Shown one piece after another: positions 1 to 7,155 of a stretch of 64,000 bases of DNA. Below the pieces are notes generated by a model, which saw only the letters and a program-made list of their open reading frames with translations, was not told the DNA's origin and did not search any database. The DNA comes from a virus: positions 1 through 64,000 of the IMG/VR virus record IMGVR_UViG_3300042291_001568; one strand, written 5' to 3'. The translations under genes were made by a program, and so were the position numbers. Positions within the stretch are counted from its first letter, which is position 1, and each line of letters opens with the position of its first letter.

Positions 1-198
1 AAGTACGATAAAAAAGGAAAAATCATTGCTCTTTCACGAGGTTTTATTTTTGAGAATCGTGGCACAGAGTACGCTGCTGGTCTTACCACTCAAGGAGAGA
101 CCTTCCTTATTAGTTACGGAAGTAGCGATGTTTCATCTCATATAGCGATACTGCCTCAAAAGCTAGTATTTGCCTCATTGCTGCCAGTGCCAGAGTAA
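1..198 (+). CDS. C-terminal part of a truncated protein, possibly a GH130-like propeller end
   Basis: Open from the window edge to TAA at 196-198, 65 residues visible. The tail contains GETFLISYGSSD followed by a hydrophobic strand. A LISYG-type strand near the C-terminus is typical of five-bladed beta-propeller glycosidase/phosphorylase-like proteins (GH130 type), so a sugar-acting enzyme is possible. The start and any catalytic part lie outside the window, so this is a weak family guess. Confidence 0.55.
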   Translation, partial: KYDKKGKIIALSRGFIFENRGTEYAAGLTTQGETFLISYGSSDVSSHIAILPQKLVFASLLPVPE

Positions 199-204
199 AA
201 TTAG

Positions 205-210
205 TAAAAT
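205..210 (+). promoter_or_regulatory. -10 box of a leaderless promoter
   Basis: TAAAAT lies exactly 6 nt before the ATG at 217 and no ribosome binding site precedes that ATG. This is the same geometry as the leaderless genes further right. Confidence 0.4.
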
Positions 211-216
211 CATATT

Positions 217-399
217 ATGGTAGTTACATATATGAATAAGAGTATTTTGATGAAAATGGATAAGAGTACTTTCGTCTATGTCAAAGATCTTGAGTACCAG
301 ATTGAAGACCTCAGTCGTGCGTTAGCCGAGGCAAATGAAAAAATAGAGTCGCTTTACGAGGAAAAGTCACAAGCGTCTCTTGGCGACTTAACCGCGTGA
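217..399 (+). CDS. small coiled-coil protein
   Basis: 60 residues. The C-terminal half (about 25-55) is a charged heptad-like helix rich in Glu, Lys and Leu. No known family recognised. The first ATG (217) has no Shine-Dalgarno but sits 6 nt after a TAAAAT hexamer, suggesting a leaderless message; an in-frame ATG at 232 is the alternative. The stop overlaps the GTG of the next gene (GTGA), so the two are translationally coupled. Confidence 0.55.
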   Translation: MVVTYMNKSILMKMDKSTFVYVKDLEYQIEDLSRALAEANEKIESLYEEKSQASLGDLTA

Positions 400-626
400 C
401 TGAGCTATCGTACGACACAATCACTGTACACATGCAAGGAAAAGACATGTTTGCCCACTACGCGGAGGCAGAAGAAATTACCCGAGCATTAGTTGAGGGA
501 ATTCCAATTGTTGCAATGTGCGGAAAGATATGGATCCCCACAAGGGCGCCTGACAGCTTTCCTATATGCCCACGGTGCAAAGAAATGTACGATCAATTGT
601 CTTGGCTGACCAACGGCAGAGTATAA
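396..626 (+). CDS. DUF3039-family zinc-binding protein
   Basis: 76 residues from GTG 396. The order HYAE, then a GIPIVAMCGKIW strand, then PICPRCKEMYD matches the actinobacterial DUF3039 family (His, Cys and CxxC, likely a zinc site). Function is unknown; the family is widespread in actinobacteria, which supports the host assignment. It is coupled to the upstream coiled-coil gene and lies just before the ribonucleotide reductase. Confidence 0.75.
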   Translation: MTELSYDTITVHMQGKDMFAHYAEAEEITRALVEGIPIVAMCGKIWIPTRAPDSFPICPRCKEMYDQLSWLTNGRV

Positions 627-677
627 TTTCATACATCCTTCTTTTGAAGATTGCCTAGCCAACCGTGGAGTTTATAT

Positions 678-2726
678 ATGTCATCAATGTTTTCCTTTCG
701 TGTTTCTGACGATTTCCTTAGTGGGTATAGGACAAAGAGCGCTCCGTTTGGATACCGCGATGCTGGTGGAAACTCAGTTGGTGAAATTACTTTTTTAAGG
801 ACGTATTCACGTCTTAAGGAAGACGGCACAAAAGAGACATGGGTTGATGTTTGCGAGCGAGTAATCAATGGTATGTACTCGTTGCAAAAAGATCATTGCA
901 AAACAAACCGTCTTCCGTGGAACGATACAAAAGCTCAAGCATCGGCAAAAGAAGCTTTTGATCGTTTGTTCAATTTGAAGTGGACACCGCCTGGAAGAGG
1001 CTTATGGGTAATGGGTACGCCACTTGTCAATGTTCAGAAGAACTCTGCTGCATTGCAAAACTGTGCTTTTGTGTCTACAAGCGAGATGACAAAGAACAAC
1101 CCTGCGCGTCCTTTTGCATTTCTTATGGAAGCGTCAATGCTTGGCGTCGGCGTCGGGTTCAACGATAAAGGCGCAGACAAAGATTTCACTATTTACGAGC
1201 CCATAGTTTCCGACGTCCCTAATGTCTATGTAGTACCAGACACCAGAGAAGGTTGGGTTGAGTCTGTGGCGCTGGCTATCAACTCGTATCTTAAAGCTGA
1301 TCAAGATGCAGTTGTGTTTGACTATTCTTTGGTTCGTCCGCTTGGTGCGCCAATCAAGACGTTTGGTGGAACTGCTGCGGGGCACGAGCCACTCGAGCGA
1401 CTTCACAAGTACATTGCTAAGACATTCGGCAACCGAGCTGGAGAAAAGGTTACACGCAAGGATATTGCAGACATCGGTAACTTAATTGGTGTTTGCGTTG
1501 TATCTGGAAACGTACGACGTTCTGCTGAATTGTTAATTGGACGAATTGATGATGATGAGTTTCTTAACCTTAAGAATGCAGAAGTATTCCCAGAAAGAAA
1601 TTCGTATGATCCAGCCACACCTGGGTGGGGGTGGATGTCAAACAACTCTGTTGAGACGTCTGTTGGGACGGACTTATCTAGAATTGTTGACGGCATCGCT
1701 CGCAACGGAGAACCTGGAGTTATTTGGTTAGACATGTCACGCAAGTACGGACGTCTTGCCGACCCTGCTAACAATAAAGACTGGCGTGTAGCTGGGTACA
1801 ATCCTTGCGCAGAACAGTCGCTTGAGTCGTACGAGTGTTGCACACTTGTTGAGACATACCTTAATCGTCATGAATCTCTTGAAGACTATAAGCGTACATT
1901 GAAGTTTGCTTACCTTTACGCTAAGACAGTTACACTGCTTCCAACGCATTGGGAAGAGACTAACGCAATCATGCAGCGTAATCGCCGCATTGGCACTTCA
2001 ATGTCTGGTGTCGCTAACTTTGCTGACCGTGTTGGACTACCAACGCTTCGTGAGTGGATGGACGCTGGGTACGCGACGATCAAGAACTATGACGTAACTT
2101 ACTCTGAATGGTTAGGTATTCGGGAATCAATCAAGATGACAACTGTCAAGCCGTCTGGCACAGTTTCAATCCTTGCTGGTGAGTCGCCTGGAGTTCACTG
2201 GACACCGGGTGGAAAGTACTTTGACCGAGCTATCCGTTTTGCTAATGAAGATCCTATGCTGCCACTGTTCAAAATGGCAAACTACCGTATTGAACCAGCG
2301 TCAGAGTCTCCAAAGACTACTAGCGTTGTTTTCTTTCCAATCAAATCAGATGCGGAACGCGCAGAACGAGATGTAACAATTTTTGAAAAGATGTCGCTTG
2401 CGGCTGTTGCCCAGCGTTACTGGTCAGATAACTCAGTCTCTGTAACCATCTCATTTGACCCTGAGACCGAGTCTGAGCACGTGGGGACGGTTCTTCACAT
2501 GTACGACGGCCAGCTCAAGACAGTGTCATTCTTGCCCTCTGGGAACGCTACATATCCGCAGATGCCATACACTCAGATTACTGAAGAAAAATATAATGAA
2601 GCATCTGCAAAGCTTTTCCCAATTGACTTTTCTGGAGTCTATGGTGGACTTGCCGCAGATGCTATTGGCGAGGCGTACTGCACAACAGACGCTTGCGAAA
2701 TAAAGTTCATAAAGAACAACCAATAA
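678..2726 (+). CDS. nrdJ: adenosylcobalamin-dependent (class II, monomeric) ribonucleotide reductase
   Basis: 682 residues. Reduces ribonucleotides, most likely triphosphates, to deoxyribonucleotides for phage DNA synthesis, using coenzyme B12. Visible signatures: the redox Cys129 (LQNC), the loop NPCAEQ giving thiyl-radical Cys377 and Glu379, the glycine-rich TVKPSGTVSIL segment, and the C-terminal shuttle pair Cys668/Cys673 with the spacing of the Lactobacillus RTPR enzyme. The ATG at 678 follows GTGGAG with good spacing; an in-frame TTG at 651 is less likely. The enzyme needs cobalamin from the host. With thyX at 36.9 kb it forms a phage nucleotide-supply set. Confidence 0.95.
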   Translation: MSSMFSFRVSDDFLSGYRTKSAPFGYRDAGGNSVGEITFLRTYSRLKEDGTKETWVDVCERVINGMYSLQKDHCKTNRLPWNDTKAQASAKEAFDRLFNLKWTPPGRGLWVMGTPLVNVQKNSAALQNCAFVSTSEMTKNNPARPFAFLMEASMLGVGVGFNDKGADKDFTIYEPIVSDVPNVYVVPDTREGWVESVALAINSYLKADQDAVVFDYSLVRPLGAPIKTFGGTAAGHEPLERLHKYIAKTFGNRAGEKVTRKDIADIGNLIGVCVVSGNVRRSAELLIGRIDDDEFLNLKNAEVFPERNSYDPATPGWGWMSNNSVETSVGTDLSRIVDGIARNGEPGVIWLDMSRKYGRLADPANNKDWRVAGYNPCAEQSLESYECCTLVETYLNRHESLEDYKRTLKFAYLYAKTVTLLPTHWEETNAIMQRNRRIGTSMSGVANFADRVGLPTLREWMDAGYATIKNYDVTYSEWLGIRESIKMTTVKPSGTVSILAGESPGVHWTPGGKYFDRAIRFANEDPMLPLFKMANYRIEPASESPKTTSVVFFPIKSDAERAERDVTIFEKMSLAAVAQRYWSDNSVSVTISFDPETESEHVGTVLHMYDGQLKTVSFLPSGNATYPQMPYTQITEEKYNEASAKLFPIDFSGVYGGLAADAIGEAYCTTDACEIKFIKNNQ

Positions 2727-2778
2727 ATGAGATAAAATGGTCTTATCCTGGAGAGGGCAATTACTCTAGGAGAGATAC

Positions 2779-3018
2779 GTGGAACAAGTTAAAAACATCC
2801 TGATGAGGATTATTGCTACATTTGCTGCTAGCGGCCTAGGCGTCATCGGCGCCGGTGCGATCGCAGGAGTGCCGTTGTACAAAGCAGTCTTTATGGCAGG
2901 CATCGCCGGTGTTGCTATGGTCGTCGAAGGACTCAGCCGAGCATTCTTAGACGATGGCAAATTGTCAGTTGCAGAAATCAATCAAGTTTTTGCTAAGGTA
3001 GACCGAAAGCAAGAGTAA
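2779..3018 (+). CDS. small holin-like membrane protein
   Basis: 79 residues from GTG 2779, with AGGAGAG directly upstream. Two hydrophobic Gly/Ala-rich segments (about 8-28 and 33-52) are followed by a charged tail with DDGKLSVAEIN. Proteins of this layout are common in actinophages and often annotated as holins or membrane proteins; a holin role is an inference. The endolysin is 14 kb away, so position does not decide it. Confidence 0.7.
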   Translation: MEQVKNILMRIIATFAASGLGVIGAGAIAGVPLYKAVFMAGIAGVAMVVEGLSRAFLDDGKLSVAEINQVFAKVDRKQE

Positions 3019-3128
3019 CGCTTTTGATAAATTAACTTTAGATGCTGAAGTTAGTCCACAAGCTTAAAGTTGTATATTGGATTGCAAGCCTGTGGCTAAT
3101 TATTGTTTACATACGAAAGGCACTAAAA

Positions 3129-3305
3129 ATGACTATTGCTATTGCTGAAGAAATAGTTAAGCTATCTAGTCTTGAAAGTGCGATTAAGATTATTGATGAC
3201 GCGTTGCTTGAAATTGTTGCACAAACAATATGTTCAACTGCAACAATGTCAGATACTCTTTTAGACATTAGGCAACTAATTACTCAAAATATGTTAAAGG
3301 ATTAA
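3129..3305 (+). CDS. small hypothetical protein
   Basis: 58 residues, mostly helical and acidic-aliphatic, no family recognised. ATG 3129 is chosen because CGAAAGG precedes it at the right distance. An upstream in-frame ATG at 3042 would add a hydrophobic 29-residue segment but has no ribosome binding site. Confidence 0.5.
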   Translation: MTIAIAEEIVKLSSLESAIKIIDDALLEIVAQTICSTATMSDTLLDIRQLITQNMLKD

Positions 3306-3310
3306 GCCGT

Positions 3311-3325
3311 ATCGCCGTAGGCGAT
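3311..3325 (+). terminator. short hairpin, possible terminator
   Basis: ATCGCC-GTA-GGCGAT, 6 bp, right after the stop of the preceding gene and followed by TATTATTTG. The T-rich stretch may also hold the -10 of the next gene. Confidence 0.4.
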
Positions 3326-3343
3326 GGTATTATTTGATGTAAC

Positions 3344-3667
3344 ATGGAACTATACAAAATACGCATTATAGACACAGACACAACCTGGTTAGCTCAAGCA
3401 AGTTGCAAAGGAAAGTCTGATCTTTTCTTTGGCCACATTTCTGAGAGACCTTCGGCAAAAGCTAAACGTGAACAGGAAGCCGCTGCAATTTGTGCTGCCT
3501 GTGAAGTATCTACGGAGTGTAGAGAATACGCTAGAAGAAACAATGAGCACGGCTTTTGGGGCGGCGAAAACGAAGACGAACGCTACGCTGGTGGATTCCT
3601 TAAGGACCCGACAATATCCAGAAGGATAAAAGCTAGAACAGCTCGAGGCGGTTGCACGCCTAGCTAA
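3344..3667 (+). CDS. WhiB-family iron-sulfur transcription regulator (copy 1)
   Basis: 107 residues. Four cysteines C21, C50, C53 and C59 (C...CxxC-x5-C) would hold a [4Fe-4S] cluster, followed by the GFWGG turn (70-74) and a basic tail for DNA or sigma-factor contact. WhiB proteins bind the main actinobacterial sigma factor; phage copies such as mycobacteriophage TM4 WhiB block host WhiB function. A role in redirecting host transcription is inferred. Its 3' end overlaps the convergent reverse gene by 8 nt. Confidence 0.93.
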   Translation: MELYKIRIIDTDTTWLAQASCKGKSDLFFGHISERPSAKAKREQEAAAICAACEVSTECREYARRNNEHGFWGGENEDERYAGGFLKDPTISRRIKARTARGGCTPS

Positions 3668-3908
3668 GCGTATTTAATACTGCGTCAACCGCTTCTGCGG
3701 CTGACTGTTCTTTATTTTTTCCAGCAGCCATTAGTCCTAAGATTGCATCTGTTATTCTAATTGAGGCCCTGTGCAAATCCTCGTGCGCATACCCGTCGTG
3801 AGCAAGCGCGGCGTACGTTGTGTCATACATATCTTTGTAATTCATATGTGAGATTTTACACCAACCAGCATTCCACATTGCTGTACGCATTTCATCTGTG
3901 TCTGACAT
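3660..3908 (-). CDS. small hypothetical protein, last gene of reverse operon
   Basis: 82 residues from ATG 3908, preceded by AGGAAC. Contains a Trp/Cys motif (WNAGWC) near the start and a helical C-terminal half ending in an Ala-rich helix. No family recognised. It follows the 45-residue membrane protein gene by overlapping its 3' end (stop at 3910) closely, so it is translated from the same reverse operon. Confidence 0.6.
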   Translation of the reverse strand: MSDTDEMRTAMWNAGWCKISHMNYKDMYDTTYAALAHDGYAHEDLHRASIRITDAILGLMAAGKNKEQSAAEAVDAVLNTLS

Positions 3909-3909
3909 G

Positions 3910-4047
3910 CTACTTGTTCCTATCTGCCATTGCTTTGTATTTTGCAAGCTCTTGCTTCATATTTTTAATGTCTGGATCTATCCACCATCTATGGAAGAAG
4001 TACCCGGAGACGTGTCCCAGTACAACGTATAGTACTTTTACAAACAT
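3910..4047 (-). CDS. very small membrane protein
   Basis: 45 residues. A hydrophobic N-terminus (LYVVLGHVSGYFF) is followed by HRWW and a charged helix. AGAGAAAG precedes the ATG. It sits 2 nt from the stop of the upstream gene, typical of the tight packing of this operon. No function assigned; a small inner-membrane protein is inferred from the one hydrophobic segment. Confidence 0.6.
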   Translation of the reverse strand: MFVKVLYVVLGHVSGYFFHRWWIDPDIKNMKQELAKYKAMADRNK

Positions 4048-4049
4048 AG

Positions 4050-4232
4050 TCAGTAGCTTTCTCTTTGTAGCGCCTGTAGCATTTGCATATCGCTTGCTTT
4101 TTCTTCTATTATTCTATTTAACCTGTCTATTTCTTTTTGCTGCCTAGCGAGCAAGCGCCTGCACTTGCTAGCAATAAATGCTGTAGTGATAATACCAACT
4201 AAGCACAGCGTGATGATTTGCGCGCTACTCAT
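4050..4232 (-). CDS. single-pass membrane protein with coiled coil
   Basis: 60 residues. One membrane segment (about 5-22) followed by a basic helix RLLARQQKEIDRLNRIIEE that should form a coiled coil. ATG 4232 overlaps the stop of the upstream gene. The layout resembles inner-membrane spanin subunits, but no partner is visible, so this stays a guess. Confidence 0.6.
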   Translation of the reverse strand: MSSAQIITLCLVGIITTAFIASKCRRLLARQQKEIDRLNRIIEEKASDMQMLQALQRESY

Positions 4233-4578
4233 TGACGAATGTAATTGGCTCAACAGTCACAGTCGGACAGTCACAGTACTTGGTAGTGAATTTGACAATA
4301 AGATGATACTCAGTAGTTGGAGAAGACCCATATCGTCGTGACCGCTTGTCTGCTACCAGTGCTTCAATTGGCGCTTCGCAGAGCGGGCACGACAGCGTGA
4401 TTTGTTTTCCTATGTCGTAGCTAACCGCCGCAAGAGCGTCTTCAGTTGAATGAAACTTTATTTCAGAGTCAGAGTCTAGTTCTAAGTCTGCGAGGTCATC
4501 GTTGCCTGGAGTGATCATATACTTTGTCACAGCCGGTACTGGGACTGCTGTTGTGTATGAAGTTGTTGATCTTGTCAT
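4225..4578 (-). CDS. hypothetical protein with zinc-ribbon-like cysteines
   Basis: 117 residues. The N-terminal half is acidic and probably disordered; the C-terminal half has CPLC (about 65-68) and CDC near 104, which could bind a metal. Starts at ATG 4578 overlapping the upstream stop (ATGA). No family recognised. Confidence 0.65.
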   Translation of the reverse strand: MTRSTTSYTTAVPVPAVTKYMITPGNDDLADLELDSDSEIKFHSTEDALAAVSYDIGKQITLSCPLCEAPIEALVADKRSRRYGSSPTTEYHLIVKFTTKYCDCPTVTVEPITFVNE

Positions 4579-4718
4579 AGTTGCTTTTTTTCTTCTTCGT
4601 TTTGTTCTTTATTGTCGAGAGAGTTCGGTATAAGCTCGGCGTGATTGTGTAGCATGCATTGCTCTGATTCTTCAAACCAGGATATTACATTTGCTATAGT
4701 TACATTTACGTTCTTCAC
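4575..4718 (-). CDS. small acidic hypothetical protein
   Basis: 47 residues from GTG 4718, with AAGGA 12 nt upstream. A short beta-like N-terminus is followed by a Glu/Asn/Lys-rich tail. The stop overlaps the next start as ATGA. Not in a recognised family; reading frame, ribosome binding site and coupling make it a real gene. Confidence 0.55.
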   Translation of the reverse strand: MKNVNVTIANVISWFEESEQCMLHNHAELIPNSLDNKEQNEEEKKQL

Positions 4719-4740
4719 AAAAGCACCATTCCTTTTTATT

Positions 4741-5511
4741 TTATAGCTCAGTAGTAATGATCATGTGGTCGTCGTACGCGTATTGAGTGTCTGGCGGAGA
4801 GGCACTTACAGTAAGAGCCCGTAGGAGCCATCTGTCTGTTCCATCGTATCTGGCAGTAAATGATTTTCTACCGTGCACTAGTTTATGATTGTCCAGTGTC
4901 AACACGTCTCCTGCTTGAAGAGATACTTCTTTTGTGTTGTCTGCTATCGCTATAGTAATGGCGTCTAGAGCTTCTTGGGCTTGGAAAGTTTTCCCTCGCA
5001 TAAAGAACTGGTCAAAACAGATTTCTAATCCGTTAGGCGTGTCTCTTAAGATAGGCAAAAGCACGCTTCTATTCGGCTCTCCATTCGTGCGGAAGCTTTC
5101 ATCTATTGCCGTAACAAACAACGGCTCTTTTAAGCAAGAGATTGTTTTTTTGTCTAGTGACGCAACTATGCTGTCAACTGTTGCAAAAGTAGTAAACGCC
5201 TCTGTGTCTCCGCGCAAGCACATCAAAATTACCTTGGACGGCGGATATGGATGAAATGCTGTTTCGGTGTGGAGCTCTAGGTTTGTCTTTGAAGATGAAG
5301 ATATTTGTGCTGTTTCTAGTTTCTTAATTGGAAAGATACTCTGGATTAGACGACCATTTTGTTCTTGCTTGTATCCTGTCGGTATTCCATTTTTATAAGC
5401 TATTTTTCTAAGGACACTAATTGCCTGGTCTATTTGCGGTGTTTCATCTAAAGACGTCGGCGTAGGAGGTATTTCGCCAATGTCTGCACCTTTGACTAGT
5501 TCCCAGCTCAT
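4741..5511 (-). CDS. Fe(II)/2-oxoglutarate-dependent oxygenase, clavaminate synthase-like (TauD fold)
   Basis: 256 residues. His81-x-Glu83 (LELHTETAFHP) and distal His213 (NHKLVHGR) form the iron triad of the HxE...H type used by clavaminate synthase and the amino-acid hydroxylases AsnO and VioC; arginines near 221-231 would bind 2-oxoglutarate. The substrate is likely an amino acid or a small amino-acid-derived molecule, but this cannot be fixed from sequence. ATG 5511 is preferred over an in-frame TTG at 5547 inside the upstream gene. Such an enzyme is an unusual phage cargo. Confidence 0.85.
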   Translation of the reverse strand: MSWELVKGADIGEIPPTPTSLDETPQIDQAISVLRKIAYKNGIPTGYKQEQNGRLIQSIFPIKKLETAQISSSSKTNLELHTETAFHPYPPSKVILMCLRGDTEAFTTFATVDSIVASLDKKTISCLKEPLFVTAIDESFRTNGEPNRSVLLPILRDTPNGLEICFDQFFMRGKTFQAQEALDAITIAIADNTKEVSLQAGDVLTLDNHKLVHGRKSFTARYDGTDRWLLRALTVSASPPDTQYAYDDHMIITTEL

Positions 5512-5518
5512 TGGTTTG

Positions 5519-5797
5519 TCATTTCCAAAAGTCCAAATACTCGGCAACTAATGCGAAGTACTCCTCGGAAACTTCTTGATTTTCCAGCAAACGTTCATTT
5601 GCTATTAGGAAAGCGTATGTCTTATCTAATAAGTCAAGACGAGCAGCCAAGTCCAGTAAAAAGTCTGGGTACAGCATGATTTGTACTCTGTCCTCCGCGT
5701 ATATCTCCCCAAGCAACCGTAAGAGGTCTTGAGGCGTCTCGCCTTCGTTGTCAAACTTCGGCATGCCAGTGCTTACGCTTTTTGATTTTGTATCCAT
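5519..5797 (-). CDS. hypothetical helical protein
   Basis: 92 residues, acidic, predicted helical (DLLRLLGEIYAEDR and further Leu/Glu-rich helices), ending 7 nt before the oxygenase. That spacing suggests co-translation and perhaps a partner role. An internal ATG at 5764 would remove the overlap with the upstream gene. No family recognised. Confidence 0.6.
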   Translation of the reverse strand: MDTKSKSVSTGMPKFDNEGETPQDLLRLLGEIYAEDRVQIMLYPDFLLDLAARLDLLDKTYAFLIANERLLENQEVSEEYFALVAEYLDFWK

Positions 5798-5915
5798 GTA
5801 TTTTTAGCTCTTCAATGATGTGCTCTGGGATACCTCCCCAAAAGACAATACCTTTATGCACGAGCGCATTCTTTATGACTTCTTCTTTTTTTGAGTGTGT
5901 TGTTTGCGCAAGCAC
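5751..5915 (-). CDS. small basic hypothetical protein
   Basis: 54 residues from GTG 5915, 7 nt after the upstream stop with GAGAAG before it. Contains VFWGGIPEHII and a Lys/His-rich C-terminus. It overlaps the next gene by 47 nt, so either its end or the start of the next gene may be misjudged. Confidence 0.45.
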   Translation of the reverse strand: MLAQTTHSKKEEVIKNALVHKGIVFWGGIPEHIIEELKIHGYKIKKRKHWHAEV

Positions 5916-5921
5916 TGGCGG

Positions 5922-6389
5922 TTATACTTCTCGAAGCGTGTGCCGATTTACTCCGTAGTATAGCGGCGCAGCATTCTTAATTCCAAGACCTTTTGCAATC
6001 GCTCCAAGTGAGACTCCATTTTTGTAGTACTCAGTTGAAAGTTGCCTGTGATACGCGCGTGTTCCGCCAGTTTGTTTAGCCAAACGTACTCGCTCAATTG
6101 CAGCAGCAATTTCGTCCGCGGCAAGATTCTTATTTGTCCACGAGTTTAACGCTGAAGGTGTCTTTGCTGTGAATACCCTTCTCCGCATTCCAGAGTAGGC
6201 TACGCCTAGTTCATTGGCAAGGCGCAATAGACTTCCGTCTTTTTCTGTGTACTCAATAAGCAGCGCTGTGTACGCTTTGCTTGCAATATGCGCAGGCGTA
6301 GTTTGGTTCCTAGAGCCGTAGGCTTTTTTAGCTAACTCAAGCATTGGCTTGATTTTTTCGGCGTATTCTTTAGTGAGCTCTTCGCTCAT
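5922..6389 (-). CDS. helix-turn-helix DNA-binding protein, first gene of reverse operon
   Basis: 155 residues with two probable HTH units: LLRLANELGVAYSGMRRRV (about 54-72) and GVSLGAIAKGLGIKNAAPLY (about 125-144). Strong AAGGAG before ATG 6389. As first gene of a nine-gene reverse operon it may be its regulator. The first HTH resembles that at the C-terminus of the protein at 48301. Target unknown. Confidence 0.75.
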   Translation of the reverse strand: MSEELTKEYAEKIKPMLELAKKAYGSRNQTTPAHIASKAYTALLIEYTEKDGSLLRLANELGVAYSGMRRRVFTAKTPSALNSWTNKNLAADEIAAAIERVRLAKQTGGTRAYHRQLSTEYYKNGVSLGAIAKGLGIKNAAPLYYGVNRHTLREV

Positions 6390-6410
6390 AAGTGTATGTC
6401 TCCTTGTGTG

Positions 6411-6431
6411 CAGCTACGGAGGGTGTAGCTG
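6411..6431 (-). promoter_or_regulatory. leader hairpin with anti-Shine-Dalgarno loop
   Basis: CAGCTAC-7nt-GTAGCTG, 7 perfect pairs, in the leader between the promoter at 6440 and the AAGGAG of the first gene. In the transcript the loop reads ACCCTCC, complementary to the downstream AAGGAG, so it could control translation. Confidence 0.4.
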
Positions 6432-6439
6432 TCTGGTTC

Positions 6440-6445
6440 ATTATA
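6440..6445 (-). promoter_or_regulatory. -10 box of the reverse operon promoter
   Basis: On the reverse strand TAGGTATAAT, a perfect TATAAT with TAGG before it, about 50 nt upstream of ATG 6389. No clear -35 element. Confidence 0.6.
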
Positions 6446-6481
6446 CCTAAGAAATAATAATTCTCGTGCCTAACTTCGGAA

Positions 6482-7141
6482 TTATTTAGTTTTCTTACGA
6501 CTTTCTTTTCGCAGGGTTTCCCATGTAGTTAGATCTACAGGGTAGTCAAAGTCTTCTGTCCAGTCGTCTATATCTATATAGTGCGAATTAGTAAATAGGT
6601 CCTGGCTAGTTGGCCCTGTAGTTGCTTTGTACCAAGCCCATTCTGCATTTTCTGAGCAGGCGCCAACAGAAATTGCGTGAAGTAGCGTTTGCAAGAGACT
6701 GTCTGCCTGTGAAGAATGGAAAGAAAACGCAAAGATCTCTTTACGTTGTTTTCCAGTTATCTTTGAACCGTTTTTTCTTAAGAACCACTTAAACGAGTCT
6801 TTGTTTTTCATTATCTTGTTCACTGCGTCAGGCGTAAACCACACGTCACCAAAAACAATAACTGTTCTACCATCTGGATTCCAAAGTGCCTTAGATGATA
6901 AAAACTTTGCTGCGTCCTGCCAGAAAGTATTTGAAGTCTTAATGATGTACAGCTTTGCGCCGTCAATAGCGTATGAGCTGTCTGGCGCAACAATGCACAC
7001 TTGATCTGTGTACTTCAAGAACTGATTAGCTGTTCGCTTAATAAGTACTTCTTTTTCCACTACAGTAAGATGTCTTGGCGTGCCATTGTGATTGGCCCAG
7101 CGTCTGTCTGCTCCTGCGGCGACGATAAGTACTCGGGTCAT
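6482..7141 (-). CDS. nucleotidyltransferase-like protein (GT-A fold)
   Basis: 219 residues. Begins TRVLIVAAGADRRW, close to the NTP-binding GxGxR start of sugar-nucleotidyltransferases (GlmU/IspD type), with VFGDVWF (about 98-104) as the metal-binding aspartate strand and a final IDDWTEDFDYPVDL, the typical tail of phage and bacterial members. It may make an activated sugar or alcohol for modification of phage or host surface, but no glycosyltransferase is next to it. It starts 14 nt after the subtilase gene, so the two are co-transcribed. Confidence 0.75.
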   Translation of the reverse strand: MTRVLIVAAGADRRWANHNGTPRHLTVVEKEVLIKRTANQFLKYTDQVCIVAPDSSYAIDGAKLYIIKTSNTFWQDAAKFLSSKALWNPDGRTVIVFGDVWFTPDAVNKIMKNKDSFKWFLRKNGSKITGKQRKEIFAFSFHSSQADSLLQTLLHAISVGACSENAEWAWYKATTGPTSQDLFTNSHYIDIDDWTEDFDYPVDLTTWETLRKESRKKTK

Positions 7142-7155
7142 ACGCTTACTATATC

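Noticed and set aside
651-677. TTG 651 as start of the ribonucleotide reductase
   Set aside because: ATG 678 has a well-placed GTGGAG; the extra nine residues are not conserved-looking.
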